A stretch of DNA of 64,000 nucleotides from Ustilago trichophora (lineage: Eukaryota > Basidiomycota > Ustilaginomycetes > Ustilaginales > Ustilaginaceae), in contig OOIN01000043.1 in NCBI GenBank assembly GCA_900323505.1, positions 992,001 through 1,056,000 on the forward strand, in the 5' to 3' direction. Each line of letters begins with the position of its first letter. Positions within the stretch are counted from its first letter, which is position 1. The notes beneath the pieces are model-generated. The model was not told the origin of the DNA. It saw only the letters and a program-made list of their open reading frames with translations, and did no database searches. This document shows, one piece after another, positions 8,822 through 19,265 of this stretch. The position numbers were made by a program, and so were the translations under genes.

Positions 8822-11800
8822 CTACGCCATGGCCAGCTTACTGTAGCTCGGCGGAGCCAACCGATTCCTGATCTCTTTCCAGACGTACAACGGCAGACTG
8901 CTAACCGCCACAATGACCGCCGTCTTCCACAAGAATCTGTACGACAGCACAAAGCCCAGATCGAAGAACTCGGGCAGGAAGACGATGCTCACGCAGTAGA
9001 AGAACAGCGTCACGATCTCGGAGAGGATCATGTAGACGTGCCACGTCGTGATCTCTAATGCGACCATGATCAGCTCGTTGACCACAAGGGCGGTGAAGGA
9101 GATCGAGACAATGTTGAGGAACTCGTTCTCGAAAAGGAGGAGGGAGAGGATCATGATCGCCCCTCCCTGGTAGGTGGAGATCATGAGCCAGGTGGTGAAC
9201 GTTTTGGCGCTGAGAGAGCGACCTTTGGTCAGGTCTTTATAGAGTTCGGGGTATAGCAGAGCCAGGTCCTCGGACACATCCCGGTCAAGGACGAGGGAGA
9301 AAACGGGTGCCATGGTGTAGACTGTAGCGTATCCAACCATCAGCCAGCCTTGGTACAGTGCGATCGGTGCAAAGTAGAAAATGCTCGAGAAGACGGCCTG
9401 GATGATGGAGATGATCAGTCCTCTGTGGATGACGAATTGAGCCAGCTTCGCGGAACGCTTGTACGAGTTGCGTCCGTGCCACACAAGGAGCTTGGTGAGG
9501 AAGCTGAACTGTGTAATCGAGAAATCGGCTGCAAGCGAAGCCTGTTTGCCTTCCTTGCCTACGATACCCAACCCAACATCGGCGGCTTGGATCATTGACA
9601 CGTCATTGCCTCCATCACCAATACAGCAGACTCGCTTCTTGGTGTGCGTACGGATCAACCTCGCTACATCCGCCTTTTGCGTCGGCGAGCATCGACAGGC
9701 CACTACCGCCGACAGCTGAGTCGCCAACTCGATAAAGTCATCCTTGAACGAGTCCAAGCACACCTGTAGCGACTCGCCATCGATCACAAGACAGCAGTCG
9801 AGCTTAGATCGCAGAAAATCGAGCATATCGCGCACCGCATCGGGCGTGCGCAGCTTGGCCACCTGATGCACGTACTGGTTTCTCGCAACGAGCTTGGACG
9901 AGATCGCAATGCATGTGGCTGTCTCGATCTTGTCACCCGTCAGCATCCAAACTTTGATTCCGGCGTTGCGGAGCAGCTCGAGGGTCATCTTAACGTCTTC
10001 CTGCAGCTTGTCTTCTACACCGGTCAGACCGAGCAGCTCTAGATTGTTCTCGAGATGTTCTTCGACGGCGCGAGCCATGGCTTCGTTGCGCTCCTCAACT
10101 TGGACTCGGGCTGCTTTGTAGGCCCGCTCAAAGACGAGCCAGCTGTCCTGCGTGAGCCTGCGACGTCCCACAACAAGGGTTCGAAGACCTTCGCGAGCCA
10201 TGTTGCCGCATTCTTCATCGAGCCAGTCGTTCTGCGCGACGATCTTGGCCATGACTACATCGGCTCCCTTTTGGTAGAAGGTGATTTCGCCAGTGTTGCG
10301 CTCGCGAATGACAATACCCATGCGTTTCGACTCGGAGGTAAAGGGGAATACTTCGAGAATGTCAAAGTGCAACGTGGAGCCATCGGAAGCACGAAGAGAC
10401 ATAGAGGTGCGGTCGCGAGCGACGAGGCTGAGTCCAACTGACTCGGTCCATCGGACGATGGCCACTTCGTCTGGTGATGATGCCTGGTATGTGATGCTGC
10501 CATCCGCCTCGATCACGGGGGTGACGTTGTGGCAGAGTGCAAGCGCGAGAACAACGTCCTTGACACGAGAGCTCATGTCACGTCGACCACGACCCGCGAG
10601 CATCGCTCCTGCTGTGGTGAGCGAGATCGGTTGCTGCGTTGCACTGACACCGCCGGATGTTGTCTTTGTCGGGCTCATGGGTTGACCATGATTGTTGCCG
10701 TAGTGCTGTTGTAGTGCCGTTGCGAGCTGCGAAGCAACTTCGTCCATACTGTCCCAGCCGTAGCTCATGGTGCCCATGTGCAGCTTGCGCAATTCCATCT
10801 CGTTTTGCGTGAGCGTTCCCGTTTTGTCCGAAAGCAGATACTCGATGCGGCCGAGCTCTTCGGGAAGCGTCGAGGTTCGCACGATGGTGCCAGGGATCTC
10901 GTCATCGTGCATGATCTGGCGCGCGTAGACGGTCTTGCCCATGTCGAGGTTGACACGTAAGCTGATGGGGATGATCGATGAGAAGAGGATGAGGAAGCGG
11001 AAGATGTAGATCCACCATTCGCCCTTGAAGCCGTTGAGCGCGACAAGACCGACTGAGAGCGCAAAAGTGACACCACAGAGGATCTTGGAAAGTCGATTGA
11101 TCTCCAAATCCAGCAGACCGACTTTGGTGCCTGGATAGGACGTATTCATGACCGCTCTGGTTTCCCGTCCCGTGTACACCACCATACCGACAGCTGTGCC
11201 TGCGGCCAGAACAGTATTGGCCCACAAGACATTTTCGGCAGTCAGAGGTGCCACTTGGGGCTGCTGGCTCATAGCGATGATGGTATCTGGACGATGGGAG
11301 TCTGCCGAGCTGCGAGCTTGACCTGGAGCATCGCCTGAAACGCCGAGAAGGTCGCCTACTGTGGGGCCAGAGCGATGCAGTGTAGGTGGTGGAGTGGATG
11401 ATCCGTCATCGGGAGGCGGATGAAGCGTCATGTTGCCCAGGAAAGAATGAATGTCCTTGATAGGAGGGCCGGCAAAGACGACCGCTCTGTTGCCGAGGAA
11501 TGCCAGGTCATCTGTTGGCATGCGTTGGGTGAGTTCGACGGCTATACGCAATTTCCAATCCGTTTCACCATCCAGTTGATCAGTGCGGATGAAACAGCTC
11601 CCATTCGAGCCTTGCGTCGCAGGTTCTTCTTCGTCCTGAGAGCCTGAAACGGCGCCAGCCTTTGCTGAGCTAGCCTCAGCCGCTTTCGTACCCGTCTCTG
11701 CTTCGTCATCGTCATCGCCGAGCACGAATTGTGTGCTGTCATCGGCGGGTGTCTGCACCACGGAGCCGCTGCCGGTCTCGATATTGGCATCACTCGAGAA

Positions 11801-12781
11801 TGTCTGCAGCAGCACCATGTCAGCCGGAACACGCTGGTTCTTGTCGAGAACGACGAGGTCGCCGACCTTGATCTTGCTGCTGGGAATCTGGACGACCCTC
11901 GATTGACCCAGGTCGCTGCCGAGCGACAAGGGCTTGTTGGGGCTAGCCTTGCGAGCCAGCCGTGACTGTTGCTTGGCGATGGCAGAGTCGTTGGGCACAA
12001 GCAGCTTGTACGGTGCACTGTTGCTTTCGAGATCTCGCTTGTACCTTGCCCAGTCGTCGATGGCCTCTTTGCCGATGGTGATGCAAAGAACGAAGGCGAG
12101 AGGGGCGACATATGTGGCGATGAAGCCGATCTTGAGGGCTGGGACAAATTGACTGAGCGCTACGAGAAGGAAGTAGAGGTTGAAGAAGAACTTGAACTGC
12201 TCGTACAGAACCTTGGGTAAAAAGGTGACGATGTTGTACTTTTGGTTGCGAACAACATTAGCGGGATACTTGGCGCGCACACGATCCGAGTCGCCCAGAC
12301 TGATGGTTCTGCTGAGATCGCGCGGTGCTTTGTCTTTCGAGGAGAAGAGAGAAGCGATAAGACCAGCTCTGCGTGAGCCTAGCTGTACGACTGTCGAAGA
12401 CGATGGTGGAATGCCGTCTAAGTCTCCATGTGTACCATATTGCCGGCGATGATCTTCAGACTGTCTCGGTGTCAAACCCGGACGCTTTGAACCAACAGAA
12501 CGCCCCGCAGCTTCATCCTCACTATCCTGAAGCAGACCTTGCTGCTCGTCCGAGTCGCGAGCGTTGTTCTGACCAAAGCGGCTGAATCTGGAGCGCGGAT
12601 TGCGCGAGCGGAAGGCAGCGAAACCTCCCGTGTCGGTCTGTGAGTGGTAGGAAGGTGCTGGGGAGCTGCGTCCGGCCGACATTGTGATTGGCTCGTTGAG
12701 AGGGCGGAGAGCGTACACTTCTTCGAGCTCTGCGCTCGCTTTGGAGGAAGATGAGGGCCGACTTGACCTTTTAGACGACAT
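8822..12781 (-). CDS. NEO1: P4-type ATPase (phospholipid flippase), Neo1 type
   Basis: An intronless frame of 1319 residues. P4-ATPase landmarks are present: DGET at about 404-407 (actuator domain), the phosphorylation motif DKTGT at 652-656, and GDGGND in the hinge. Between them sits a nucleotide-binding domain, with hydrophobic helices on both sides. The [26 protein letters not shown] context and closing membrane region fit the Neo1/ATP9 class, which acts without a Cdc50 partner and keeps phosphatidylethanolamine and phosphatidylserine asymmetric in Golgi and endosomal membranes. It is about 170 residues longer than yeast Neo1 (1151) because of a disordered N-terminal tail of about 160 residues, an acidic/Ala-rich insert (about 345-395) and a Ser/Pro-rich insert (about 450-505). 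It diverges from the complex I subunit gene. Confidence 0.92.
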   Translation of the reverse strand: MSSKRSSRPSSSSKASAELEEVYALRPLNEPITMSAGRSSPAPSYHSQTDTGGFAAFRSRNPRSRFSRFGQNNARDSDEQQGLLQDSEDEAAGRSVGSKRPGLTPRQSEDHRRQYGTHGDLDGIPPSSSTVVQLGSRRAGLIASLFSSKDKAPRDLSRTISLGDSDRVRAKYPANVVRNQKYNIVTFLPKVLYEQFKFFFNLYFLLVALSQFVPALKIGFIATYVAPLAFVLCITIGKEAIDDWARYKRDLESNSAPYKLLVPNDSAIAKQQSRLARKASPNKPLSLGSDLGQSRVVQIPSSKIKVGDLVVLDKNQRVPADMVLLQTFSSDANIETGSGSVVQTPADDSTQFVLGDDDDEAETGTKAAEASSAKAGAVSGSQDEEEPATQGSNGSCFIRTDQLDGETDWKLRIAVELTQRMPTDDLAFLGNRAVVFAGPPIKDIHSFLGNMTLHPPPDDGSSTPPPTLHRSGPTVGDLLGVSGDAPGQARSSADSHRPDTIIAMSQQPQVAPLTAENVLWANTVLAAGTAVGMVVYTGRETRAVMNTSYPGTKVGLLDLEINRLSKILCGVTFALSVGLVALNGFKGEWWIYIFRFLILFSSIIPISLRVNLDMGKTVYARQIMHDDEIPGTIVRTSTLPEELGRIEYLLSDKTGTLTQNEMELRKLHMGTMSYGWDSMDEVASQLATALQQHYGNNHGQPMSPTKTTSGGVSATQQPISLTTAGAMLAGRGRRDMSSRVKDVVLALALCHNVTPVIEADGSITYQASSPDEVAIVRWTESVGLSLVARDRTSMSLRASDGSTLHFDILEVFPFTSESKRMGIVIRERNTGEITFYQKGADVVMAKIVAQNDWLDEECGNMAREGLRTLVVGRRRLTQDSWLVFERAYKAARVQVEERNEAMARAVEEHLENNLELLGLTGVEDKLQEDVKMTLELLRNAGIKVWMLTGDKIETATCIAISSKLVARNQYVHQVAKLRTPDAVRDMLDFLRSKLDCCLVIDGESLQVCLDSFKDDFIELATQLSAVVACRCSPTQKADVARLIRTHTKKRVCCIGDGGNDVSMIQAADVGLGIVGKEGKQASLAADFSITQFSFLTKLLVWHGRNSYKRSAKLAQFVIHRGLIISIIQAVFSSIFYFAPIALYQGWLMVGYATVYTMAPVFSLVLDRDVSEDLALLYPELYKDLTKGRSLSAKTFTTWLMISTYQGGAIMILSLLLFENEFLNIVSISFTALVVNELIMVALEITTWHVYMILSEIVTLFFYCVSIVFLPEFFDLGFVLSYRFLWKTAVIVAVSSLPLYVWKEIRNRLAPPSYSKLAMA

Positions 12782-13369
12782 TCATGGAAGGCGTTGTCGG
12801 TGCTGATATGGCTGTGGAGCAGCGTGAGCGCACTTTAGAAGCTCAGTGTTGCCATGGTGTTTTTGGCTGCGTGAAGGCCGAGAGCTGTGGGAAGGACTTT
12901 CGCAGATCAGAGAGTAGGTTGATGTAGAGAGGTCAAGATAGTTATGGCGTCCTCCAAGCAAGATTGCTGTGGTGGTCAGGGTAAGGAAGCGAAGCTGCAC
13001 CCTTGTGTAGCATGGCATGTGCACATCTCGCCTCCACGGCGAAATCCAAGCCACAGCCAAATTTCGAGCCGTGCGAGAAAAACCGAGAGAGGTTAAATCT
13101 CCAATTTCGGAGACGATCAGCGGGAATTCGAGGTTCATGCACGCTCGCTCCGCAACACAACTCGTCTCCACTACTGAAGGCTTTCGAGAACTGATACACG
13201 ATTCTTCTGGATATCTTTCATCGTTCGACATCGCCCGCTACAAGATCATCATCACGTACGTTCATCAGCAGCGACAGCCCAGAAAGTAGTACCACCGTAT
13301 CGACAGCGGCTCACTTCAGCAGTGCCACTGACAGTACCAACACTTGACGCTACTTGCAACGATAACAGA
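12782..13369. other. Divergent promoter region, NEO1 / NDUFA6-like
   Basis: 588 bases between start codons of two divergent housekeeping genes. Short spurious frames only; I recognise no specific regulatory site. Confidence 0.55.
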
Positions 13370-14010
13370 ATGACGACCATTCCAAGCCGTCTGGCTCAGA
13401 CTACACACATCTCGAGGACGCTCGAGGAGGCGCGAAAGCGTTCCACTGCGCTCTACCGCAACTTCTACCGATCTGTAAGTGGATTGCTCTCTGAGAGGGT
13501 CAAGTAAAGCCATAGCGTCTCAACTGACATGGACCATCAATCATGTTTCACGCTGTACTTTGCCCAGGCTCCCGAGATCTGCGCTCTGTACGCACTCGAT
13601 GTGCCCCCTTCGACACTGCGAGCCAAGTTCCGCACGCAATTCGAGAAGAACAAGATGGTCAAGGACGTCGCCGTGCTCGACTTGATGCTGCTCAAGGGAC
13701 AGCAGGAATACCAGGAGACAATGAACGGTTGGAAGCAGGTTCCTCACATCATGAAGTGGTTCGCCGAGGAAGAGGTAAGTTACCACCACGAGTCACATGA
13801 CTCTACCATCCTACTTAGCCTAGCTTGTGGCAGTGTCGGGTGGAAGATCCGGAGCAAAGTCAAGTATGCTGACCGAATCATTCCGCTTGGACCGCGATGG
13901 TCTGGGATACGATTTCACGTCGACAGGCACCAGCACGACCCGAAGGCTTCTTGGAAAAGTTCTACGCCTCTCGAGACGAGGGTCGTGGACCCGTCGGCAC
14001 TGGCATCTAA
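13370..14010 (+). CDS. NDUFA6: Mitochondrial complex I accessory subunit, LYR family (NDUFA6/B14 type)
   Basis: Exons are 13370-13474, 13568-13774 and 13927-14010, giving 131 residues (human NDUFA6 has 128). Introns of 93 and 152 nt both begin GTAAGT, end CAG, and lie in phase 0. The protein carries the LYR-type signature ALYRNFYR near residue 29, then APEICALYALD, the basic LRAKFRTQFEKN segment and GWKQVPHIMKWF, matching NDUFA6. This subunit binds acyl-carrier protein and sits on the matrix arm of NADH:ubiquinone oxidoreductase, so the organism should have complex I. Exon 3 supplies the ending PEGFLEKFYASRDEGRGPVG. Its acceptor is the least certain junction, but it is the one that restores frame and a fungal-type C-terminus. 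Confidence 0.88.
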
Positions 14011-15458
14011 GTACACGAGATGTGCCCTTGTTGAGCTTTCTAGTCTCCTCGAGGTCCATAGCAATTCAAGTTTTCAGCTTCCTTCCCCTGGACGTGACGT
14101 GAACAGTTTAGGATAGACGACGACCCCGGATTTCGAACAAACTAAGGAAGGTGGGCCACTAGTATGGCGGCCATGTTCCCACGCTTGGCGACCCTAGATT
14201 TCGGCACAATTGGAAGTTGGCGCATTAGGAGTGTTTGCAAAGGCGACTCGGCTATCACAAGCTTGGAAAGGCGGAATCGACCACTACCGCTGATGATGCC
14301 CAGAGGACCGAGCGGTCGTGGGAAGCACAGTATGTCGGAGCGGCTAGGATCAATTGAGCGAATAGGAACGCGTCCGCACAGATCGAGGTTGGAGGCAGAG
14401 GACGCCTGGCATTATTCTCTGCTAAGCGCTCAGGTCATCGCTACGGCTACTTTACGCTTTGGACGCTGTATATGTTGCCGGTACACCAGTTCGGGCGAAG
14501 CAGACGACGGCACGCGAGAAACGAGCTTTGGTGGTGATCTTTTGTCCTTTTGCGGATCGTTGGAGGATCAGCTCGTTGGTGCACCGCATCGGAGATAAAA
14601 CTTTCTTAAGGGAGAATTCACGTCTACCGGCGTGCGCCCGAGCTGGGCTCCGACATCCATCTGACAGACGGGGCGAATCAGGGACGTGTGGGAAGTTTAC
14701 TTGATGAGATTATTGTGACGCGATTCTTGCTGTGAGGTGTGTGTCGCACCCTAATCACATCCAACTCGCATCCCACTCTATTCCGCGGGATCTTTTCTAC
14801 GCATACAGTAGTGTCCATCGTAGCTGATCGCAGGACCCGCACCGGGAACCTTGTCGGAGAAGTGTCGACTAGGATCGAGGCTCTTGCTCCTCACTCGAGT
14901 TTCTCTGAGTCTTTATCATACAGTGAGCGTGGCGAAGTCATTTCGCAAGCGCTTCGGCATGACCGCATACAGTAAAGCCCTGCTTCGCGAATGCACATCA
15001 ACATGGACGCTCGCCAAGCTACGGTCCAGTAACGTTAGCGGCAAGCGGGGTTCGCGTGGAAATGCCTGAATGCGAGATGCGCATCGAAGACGCAGGGGAA
15101 GCTTGTCAATTCATGCAACACAGTGGATGGTCGAGATTGTGTGGGACCGCTAGCGACCTGTCAAGGGGCTGATCCATCTTGAGATTCAAGGTGAAAGCCG
15201 TCAGGTGGCGCTTGTTCACAGACTCGGAACGAGTGGTGGGGCGTAGCACAATTGAAGCTGTCACTTGGATAATCAAGCTCTCACTGCAGCTCCAGCTCCA
15301 GCTGGCACCAAAAAAACCCACACCAACAATGATAAAAAATTGACGCCTAAGACACGCGCCAATTGGCCATCAAAGGGCGCAAAAACAGAGAGACAAGAAA
15401 GGGATCCGACGCAAAACGACTTTCTCTCTCTCTCCTCCCCACCTTTTAGCTCTGCAGC

Positions 15459-15474
15459 TGTCACACCTCTCATC
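15459..15474 (-). promoter_or_regulatory. Candidate b-heterodimer binding site (GATG-N9-ACA)
   Basis: The plus strand reads TGT, nine bases, CATC, the reverse complement of GATG-N9-ACA. That is the core reported for the smut bE/bW homeodomain heterodimer and for the related yeast a1/alpha2 operator. It lies about 680 bases upstream of the Clp1-like ATG. clp1 is, as I recall, a b-regulated gene in U. maydis, so the position makes sense. A seven-base match in 2.1 kb on either strand has about a one in four chance of occurring at random. Confidence 0.4.
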
Positions 15475-15954
15475 ATCTGAACAGTGGATTGCTGATGTGA
15501 CGCTTCATCTGTTGTATCGGACCGAGATGCACTTTTCGAGCAACACAAGCAGCATAAGAGGACAGCCGGCTCATCCGAAACGATTGATTGGAGCAGTGGC
15601 ACATTTGGTAGAATTAGCGTAAACAAAATATTGCAGTCCACAACGATACCCCACTTTCTCTTTGAGACCTTACAAGATGATCAGCTCAACGACACACGAA
15701 TGAACTTGTGTGGCACTTCTCTTGAAGCAAACCTAACTTGGCTTTCCGAGGCCGACACAACTTTGGGATGAAACCCAAAAATCGGTGTCACGATGGCGCA
15801 ACTCAGATCGTCGTTGCATGTCGGCACCCTGTATGCACCCATTTTGGCAGTAACACCTGTCAAGACCCTCATCAGCCGTACTCCGCTGCTACCCTGAGGC
15901 TCAGCTGGAGTCGGCCATCGTCACCCATCGAGGCATCGACTTCAACAACAAGCA

Positions 15955-15960
15955 TATAAA
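15955..15960 (+). promoter_or_regulatory. TATA-like box upstream of the Clp1-like gene
   Basis: TATAAA about 195 bases before the ATG at 16154. A second AT-rich element, TATATAG, lies at 16031-16037, followed by pyrimidine-rich sequence. Either could position transcription starts. Confidence 0.35.
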
Positions 15961-16153
15961 CAAACCGTCTCCCTTGATCTGTCTCCGTCTCTTGCTCAGC
16001 ATTCCACATTCCCCTTTTTCTTCACCAGCATATATAGAGATTCTCTCGCGATAGCCCGCAGATCCTCTTCATAACATTGTTCTTGGTCAACTCTCATCCT
16101 TGCCACGCATTCCACTTCTCTCTTGTGAACCTCCAGTTTTTCACTTGCTCGTC

Positions 16154-17551
16154 ATGATCATGTCGCCCGCATCTCAAACGGCCTTCCACCCGCACACCAC
16201 CAAAGCTTCTTCATTCAGCTGTGGCAGCAGTGCTCGCAACATGTCATCCTCAAAGACCACCGTCAAGATTCCAAGCTCTGTATGCAACAAGCTTACATCA
16301 GCCCCTTGTGCTGCAATGGTCGCCGTCAAGCAGCTCGACAAAAAGCCTTCACCATCACCCCTCTCCTCTGCTAGAAGTCCACTCCAGCCAGTCGATGTCA
16401 ACCTTAGTAAAGTAGACAGACAACAAGCCTCACGCTCCCGCTGCAGCTCTTCGGCACCCTCTTCCAAGATTACCACAAGTCGTCCACCCACGAAGAAAGT
16501 CCGCTCGCCCTCCAGCAAGGACGTGGCTACCGGCTCCCAATCGGCGAATAAGGCAAACAAGCTTGGCTTTCTCCTCGGTCACTCCGCCTCTGTCACTCTC
16601 AAGGGAGAGCGCATCAGCGTCAAAGTACCCCAAAGGCTGCCTACACCTCGTTTGAAGCCCAACTCTTCTCCCTACGAAGACCTCGTCGCTCACCTTTCGC
16701 GGCACCACTTCTTCGCCGAGGCTCAGGAGGTCGAGCGTAGCTCCATCACGCCCGACTTTTACCTCACGCAGTACCTCGAGTCGGCGCGTCTTGGCAAGTG
16801 CAGCTTGTATCACCAGACGCTCAACTTTCTGGACGCTAATCGGGACAACATCATGGCTAGCGTCATTCCTGGACAGTCGCTTCCCGAGAGTGTGCCGCTC
16901 GACGTCACAGCCTGGGTGGATACTTTCCAGCGCCCTCCCACCCACCTCTTAGCGGTGCACTCGGATAGTGAAGCAGCAACGCTCTACGCCGTCCACGGCC
17001 AAGTCCTGGCGTTGCAGTGCGTATCCATCCCCTTCCTTCCGGCCTCCAAGGAGTCCACAGAAAACGGCAAGACGATCAAAAACATGTCCACCCTGGCGCT
17101 CCGGGTTCCCTCACTCCAACATTTCAACACCATCCTCCGCTGGCTCTACTCGCAATCCACCACTTCGCTTTTACAAGAACTCCTCCCACTCCAACACATC
17201 ATTACCTACCTCGCCAAGCGTCCCCTTGCCGCCACCACCGCCAGCAAATCCCCCGTTTCCGACGACAAACCCTCACTAGACGTCGCAAAACTATCCCCCA
17301 ACGACCTGGTCGAAGCTATGTCAACCATGTCGACAAAGACATTCCTCGAGCTGCTGCAGACCATCCAGGCCGTGTGGAAGAACGGCGTGGCGTTGGGGAT
17401 CGTCTCGTGGAATTTTTGGACCGTGCTCGATAACGCGTGGAACTTGATCATTGGCGCCATGATTAGGTCGAAGCGTAGGAGCCAGATCAAAGGGGTGAGC
17501 GCCTCGGCGAACGAGATTGTTGCTCAGCTTAGATCTACTCGCATCGAGTGA
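16154..17551 (+). CDS. clp1: Clp1-like protein (clamp formation / post-mating regulator family), tentative
   Basis: An intronless frame of 465 residues from the first ATG (16154); the open frame upstream has only non-ATG codons, and a second ATG is at 16160. The first 135 residues are Ser/Pro/Lys-rich and probably disordered. The C-terminal half has a conserved-looking segment, PPTHLLAVHSDSEA, VHGQVLALQCVSIPFLP, LRVPSLQHFNTILRWLYS and LLQELLPLQ. This resembles my memory of basidiomycete Clp1 proteins, which lack known domains. Clp1 is needed for clamp formation in Coprinopsis and for growth after plant entry in U. maydis, where it interacts with bW and with Rbf1-linked factors. The assignment is by pattern memory only. 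A candidate b site lies upstream. It converges on REI1. Confidence 0.62.
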   Translation: MIMSPASQTAFHPHTTKASSFSCGSSARNMSSSKTTVKIPSSVCNKLTSAPCAAMVAVKQLDKKPSPSPLSSARSPLQPVDVNLSKVDRQQASRSRCSSSAPSSKITTSRPPTKKVRSPSSKDVATGSQSANKANKLGFLLGHSASVTLKGERISVKVPQRLPTPRLKPNSSPYEDLVAHLSRHHFFAEAQEVERSSITPDFYLTQYLESARLGKCSLYHQTLNFLDANRDNIMASVIPGQSLPESVPLDVTAWVDTFQRPPTHLLAVHSDSEAATLYAVHGQVLALQCVSIPFLPASKESTENGKTIKNMSTLALRVPSLQHFNTILRWLYSQSTTSLLQELLPLQHIITYLAKRPLAATTASKSPVSDDKPSLDVAKLSPNDLVEAMSTMSTKTFLELLQTIQAVWKNGVALGIVSWNFWTVLDNAWNLIIGAMIRSKRRSQIKGVSASANEIVAQLRSTRIE

Positions 17552-17756
17552 GGTCGGTTAGGATTCCTCAGGCCTTTCTGGTTGAACCGTTTTATACCCA
17601 TGAACCGAAAATGTACCATAGCTTCGCATTCTCCAATCGACATTTTCACCCTCAAGCCCTCACCTGACACAATCTAGTCTGACAACTGAGCTCAATTGAA
17701 AGGGAAATGCATTACAACGACCAAAAAAGAAGAAGCTTCGAACGAAAGACCAACAA

Positions 17757-19265
17757 CTACTGCAGGAGGGGGTCACGGAAGTGCTTCTGGTTATTGTTCC
17801 TGAATCCAATCTTGGTCTTGTACTGTTCTCTCCTGTTCCTATCCCTGAATTCGGTGATGTGTTTCTTGGCTTCTCTGGCTTCACCTCTGTTTCGGGCCTT
17901 GATCACTTGGCCTCCTCTACCGGTGACGAGGGTTCCGTCGCCGTCGTGGTGACCCATGCCGCTTTCTGCGATGAGACGGCGGGCGAGGGCTCCACCGCCT
18001 CCGTATCTGCGAGAGAGGTCGTCTTGGTTTCCTGCTGATCCCATTGGTGTTTCGCGAAGCGACTGCTGGTAGTAGCGACGCAAGGAACGGTGGCCGAGAC
18101 GGGCGCCTGAGGGAAGGACGAGTTCGAGTTCGGAATCTCCGTACCGGATCTGATCGTCCCTCTCCTCCACATCCGTGCTGGAGGACTTCTTGGACTTGGT
18201 GGTGAGATCGAGTACCTGACCCTCGCCGTCGACTTCCATGTCCTCATCCTCATCTTCGATATCGTCGCCATCAGCATCCTCCCACTCCTCATCCTCATCG
18301 GCAGGGTAGGAGCTGGTAAAATCGTAGAAATCTCCCAACTCCAACTGATCCTCTGGATCCGAGTAGGCGATCTTGCAGTGGTACTTGTCCAACATGTGAT
18401 TCCTGACCGACTCGACGTTGTGGAAGCCTTTGCCGCGACCGTTGCAATAGAGGCAAATGTTACCGATGCTCACTTTGTCTGCAAGATACGAAACAAGACC
18501 GGGAAGGTCGACGAGGTATTCAGAGTCGGGGATGAAGAAGCCGTGTGCCTTCGACATGTGTGCAAGGGTGTCTTTGAGTTCGGTGAAACCGGTTTTGGCG
18601 CAGAAGATGCACTCGTGGGTAGCATCGATGCGTCGAGATGAGGCGACTTTGGCGTCGATGGCGGCTTGGATCTGCTCCTCTGTAGCGTCTTCGGAGACCA
18701 TGAGGGTGTCGCGTGCGGACTGCTTCTTCTCTGCTGCGACGACGGCGGCTTCTGTGGATGGTGTGACTGCATCGGAGGTGGAGGTGGAGGTGGTGGAAGG
18801 CTTAGGAACACGGAAGACAAGAGGAACCTGCTCCTGGTCACCTTCTGCCACTGCGCTAGACGGTCCTGGCTGAGCAGCCTTCCTCTTGTCGAGCTTGGCC
18901 ACGTTCTCCTTGTGCTTCTTGGCGTTCAAGTGGTCGCGGTATGCATTCTGCGAGGCGAACTTCTTGTCGCAAGCCTCGCACTTGTCGGGAGTGACGGCGG
19001 TCTGTGCTTCCTGTGCGAGCGCAGCACGTCGCTCAAGAATCTTTGCGTTGAAGACGTCGGCCTTGACAGGGGGGAGGTTGGCGACACGACGCTTCATGTT
19101 GTATCGGTGCAAGTCGGAGCGGTAGTGCGTTCGCTGGTCGTCTGGGTTGGGGAAGGCGATGCTGCACGACAGACAGGTGAAGAGAGGAGTGTCGTCGTCA
19201 TAGCCTTGTTCGTACTGTGGCGCCGTGGACGGCTCGCCAGCCGAGGATCCTACAATGGTAGTCAT
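17757..19265 (-). CDS. REI1: Cytoplasmic pre-60S maturation factor Rei1 (ZNF622)
   Basis: 502 residues, no intron. Four zinc-finger-like segments are visible: C31-C34-H47-H53, C96-C99-H112-H118 (with the NAYRDHLNAKKHKENV pattern of U1C-like fingers), a later ECIFCAKTGF...H pair, and NICLYCNGRGKGFHNVESVRNHM. An acidic stretch (EDEEWEDADGDDIEDEDED) and a conserved basic C-terminus ending near KTKIGFRNNNQKHFRDPLLQ follow; in yeast this tail inserts into the 60S exit tunnel. Rei1 acts in cytoplasmic 60S maturation, with Jjj1, in release and recycling of Arx1-Alb1. The frame continues upstream to a TTG (19334), but the first ATG is 19265 and gives the expected N-terminus. Confidence 0.93.
   Translation of the reverse strand: MTTIVGSSAGEPSTAPQYEQGYDDDTPLFTCLSCSIAFPNPDDQRTHYRSDLHRYNMKRRVANLPPVKADVFNAKILERRAALAQEAQTAVTPDKCEACDKKFASQNAYRDHLNAKKHKENVAKLDKRKAAQPGPSSAVAEGDQEQVPLVFRVPKPSTTSTSTSDAVTPSTEAAVVAAEKKQSARDTLMVSEDATEEQIQAAIDAKVASSRRIDATHECIFCAKTGFTELKDTLAHMSKAHGFFIPDSEYLVDLPGLVSYLADKVSIGNICLYCNGRGKGFHNVESVRNHMLDKYHCKIAYSDPEDQLELGDFYDFTSSYPADEDEEWEDADGDDIEDEDEDMEVDGEGQVLDLTTKSKKSSSTDVEERDDQIRYGDSELELVLPSGARLGHRSLRRYYQQSLRETPMGSAGNQDDLSRRYGGGGALARRLIAESGMGHHDGDGTLVTGRGGQVIKARNRGEAREAKKHITEFRDRNRREQYKTKIGFRNNNQKHFRDPLLQ

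Larger units (their letters stand above)
14011..16153. other. 2.1-kb gene-free region upstream of the Clp1-like gene
   Basis: Contains the NDUFA6 3' end and the probable promoter and leader of the Clp1-like gene. The largest frame (14164-14598, 144 codons) has no recognisable domain and is not called. Two TACAGTA elements (14804, 14968), a bE/bW-type motif (15459-15474) and two TATA-like sequences (15955, 16031) are listed separately. I see no structured RNA. Confidence 0.6.

Noticed and set aside
8628..8846. Stop-codon readthrough giving cryptic peroxisomal (PTS1) ends, as known for some smut enzymes
   Set aside because: I read past the stops of OCT1, UBC7 and the HhH gene by eye; none leads to an SKL-type terminus, and the contexts lack the TGA-CTA pattern.
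14164..14598. 144-codon open frame in the gap before the Clp1-like gene
   Set aside because: Composition is unlike neighbouring genes, there are no domain motifs and no splice-consistent extension. Probably a chance frame.
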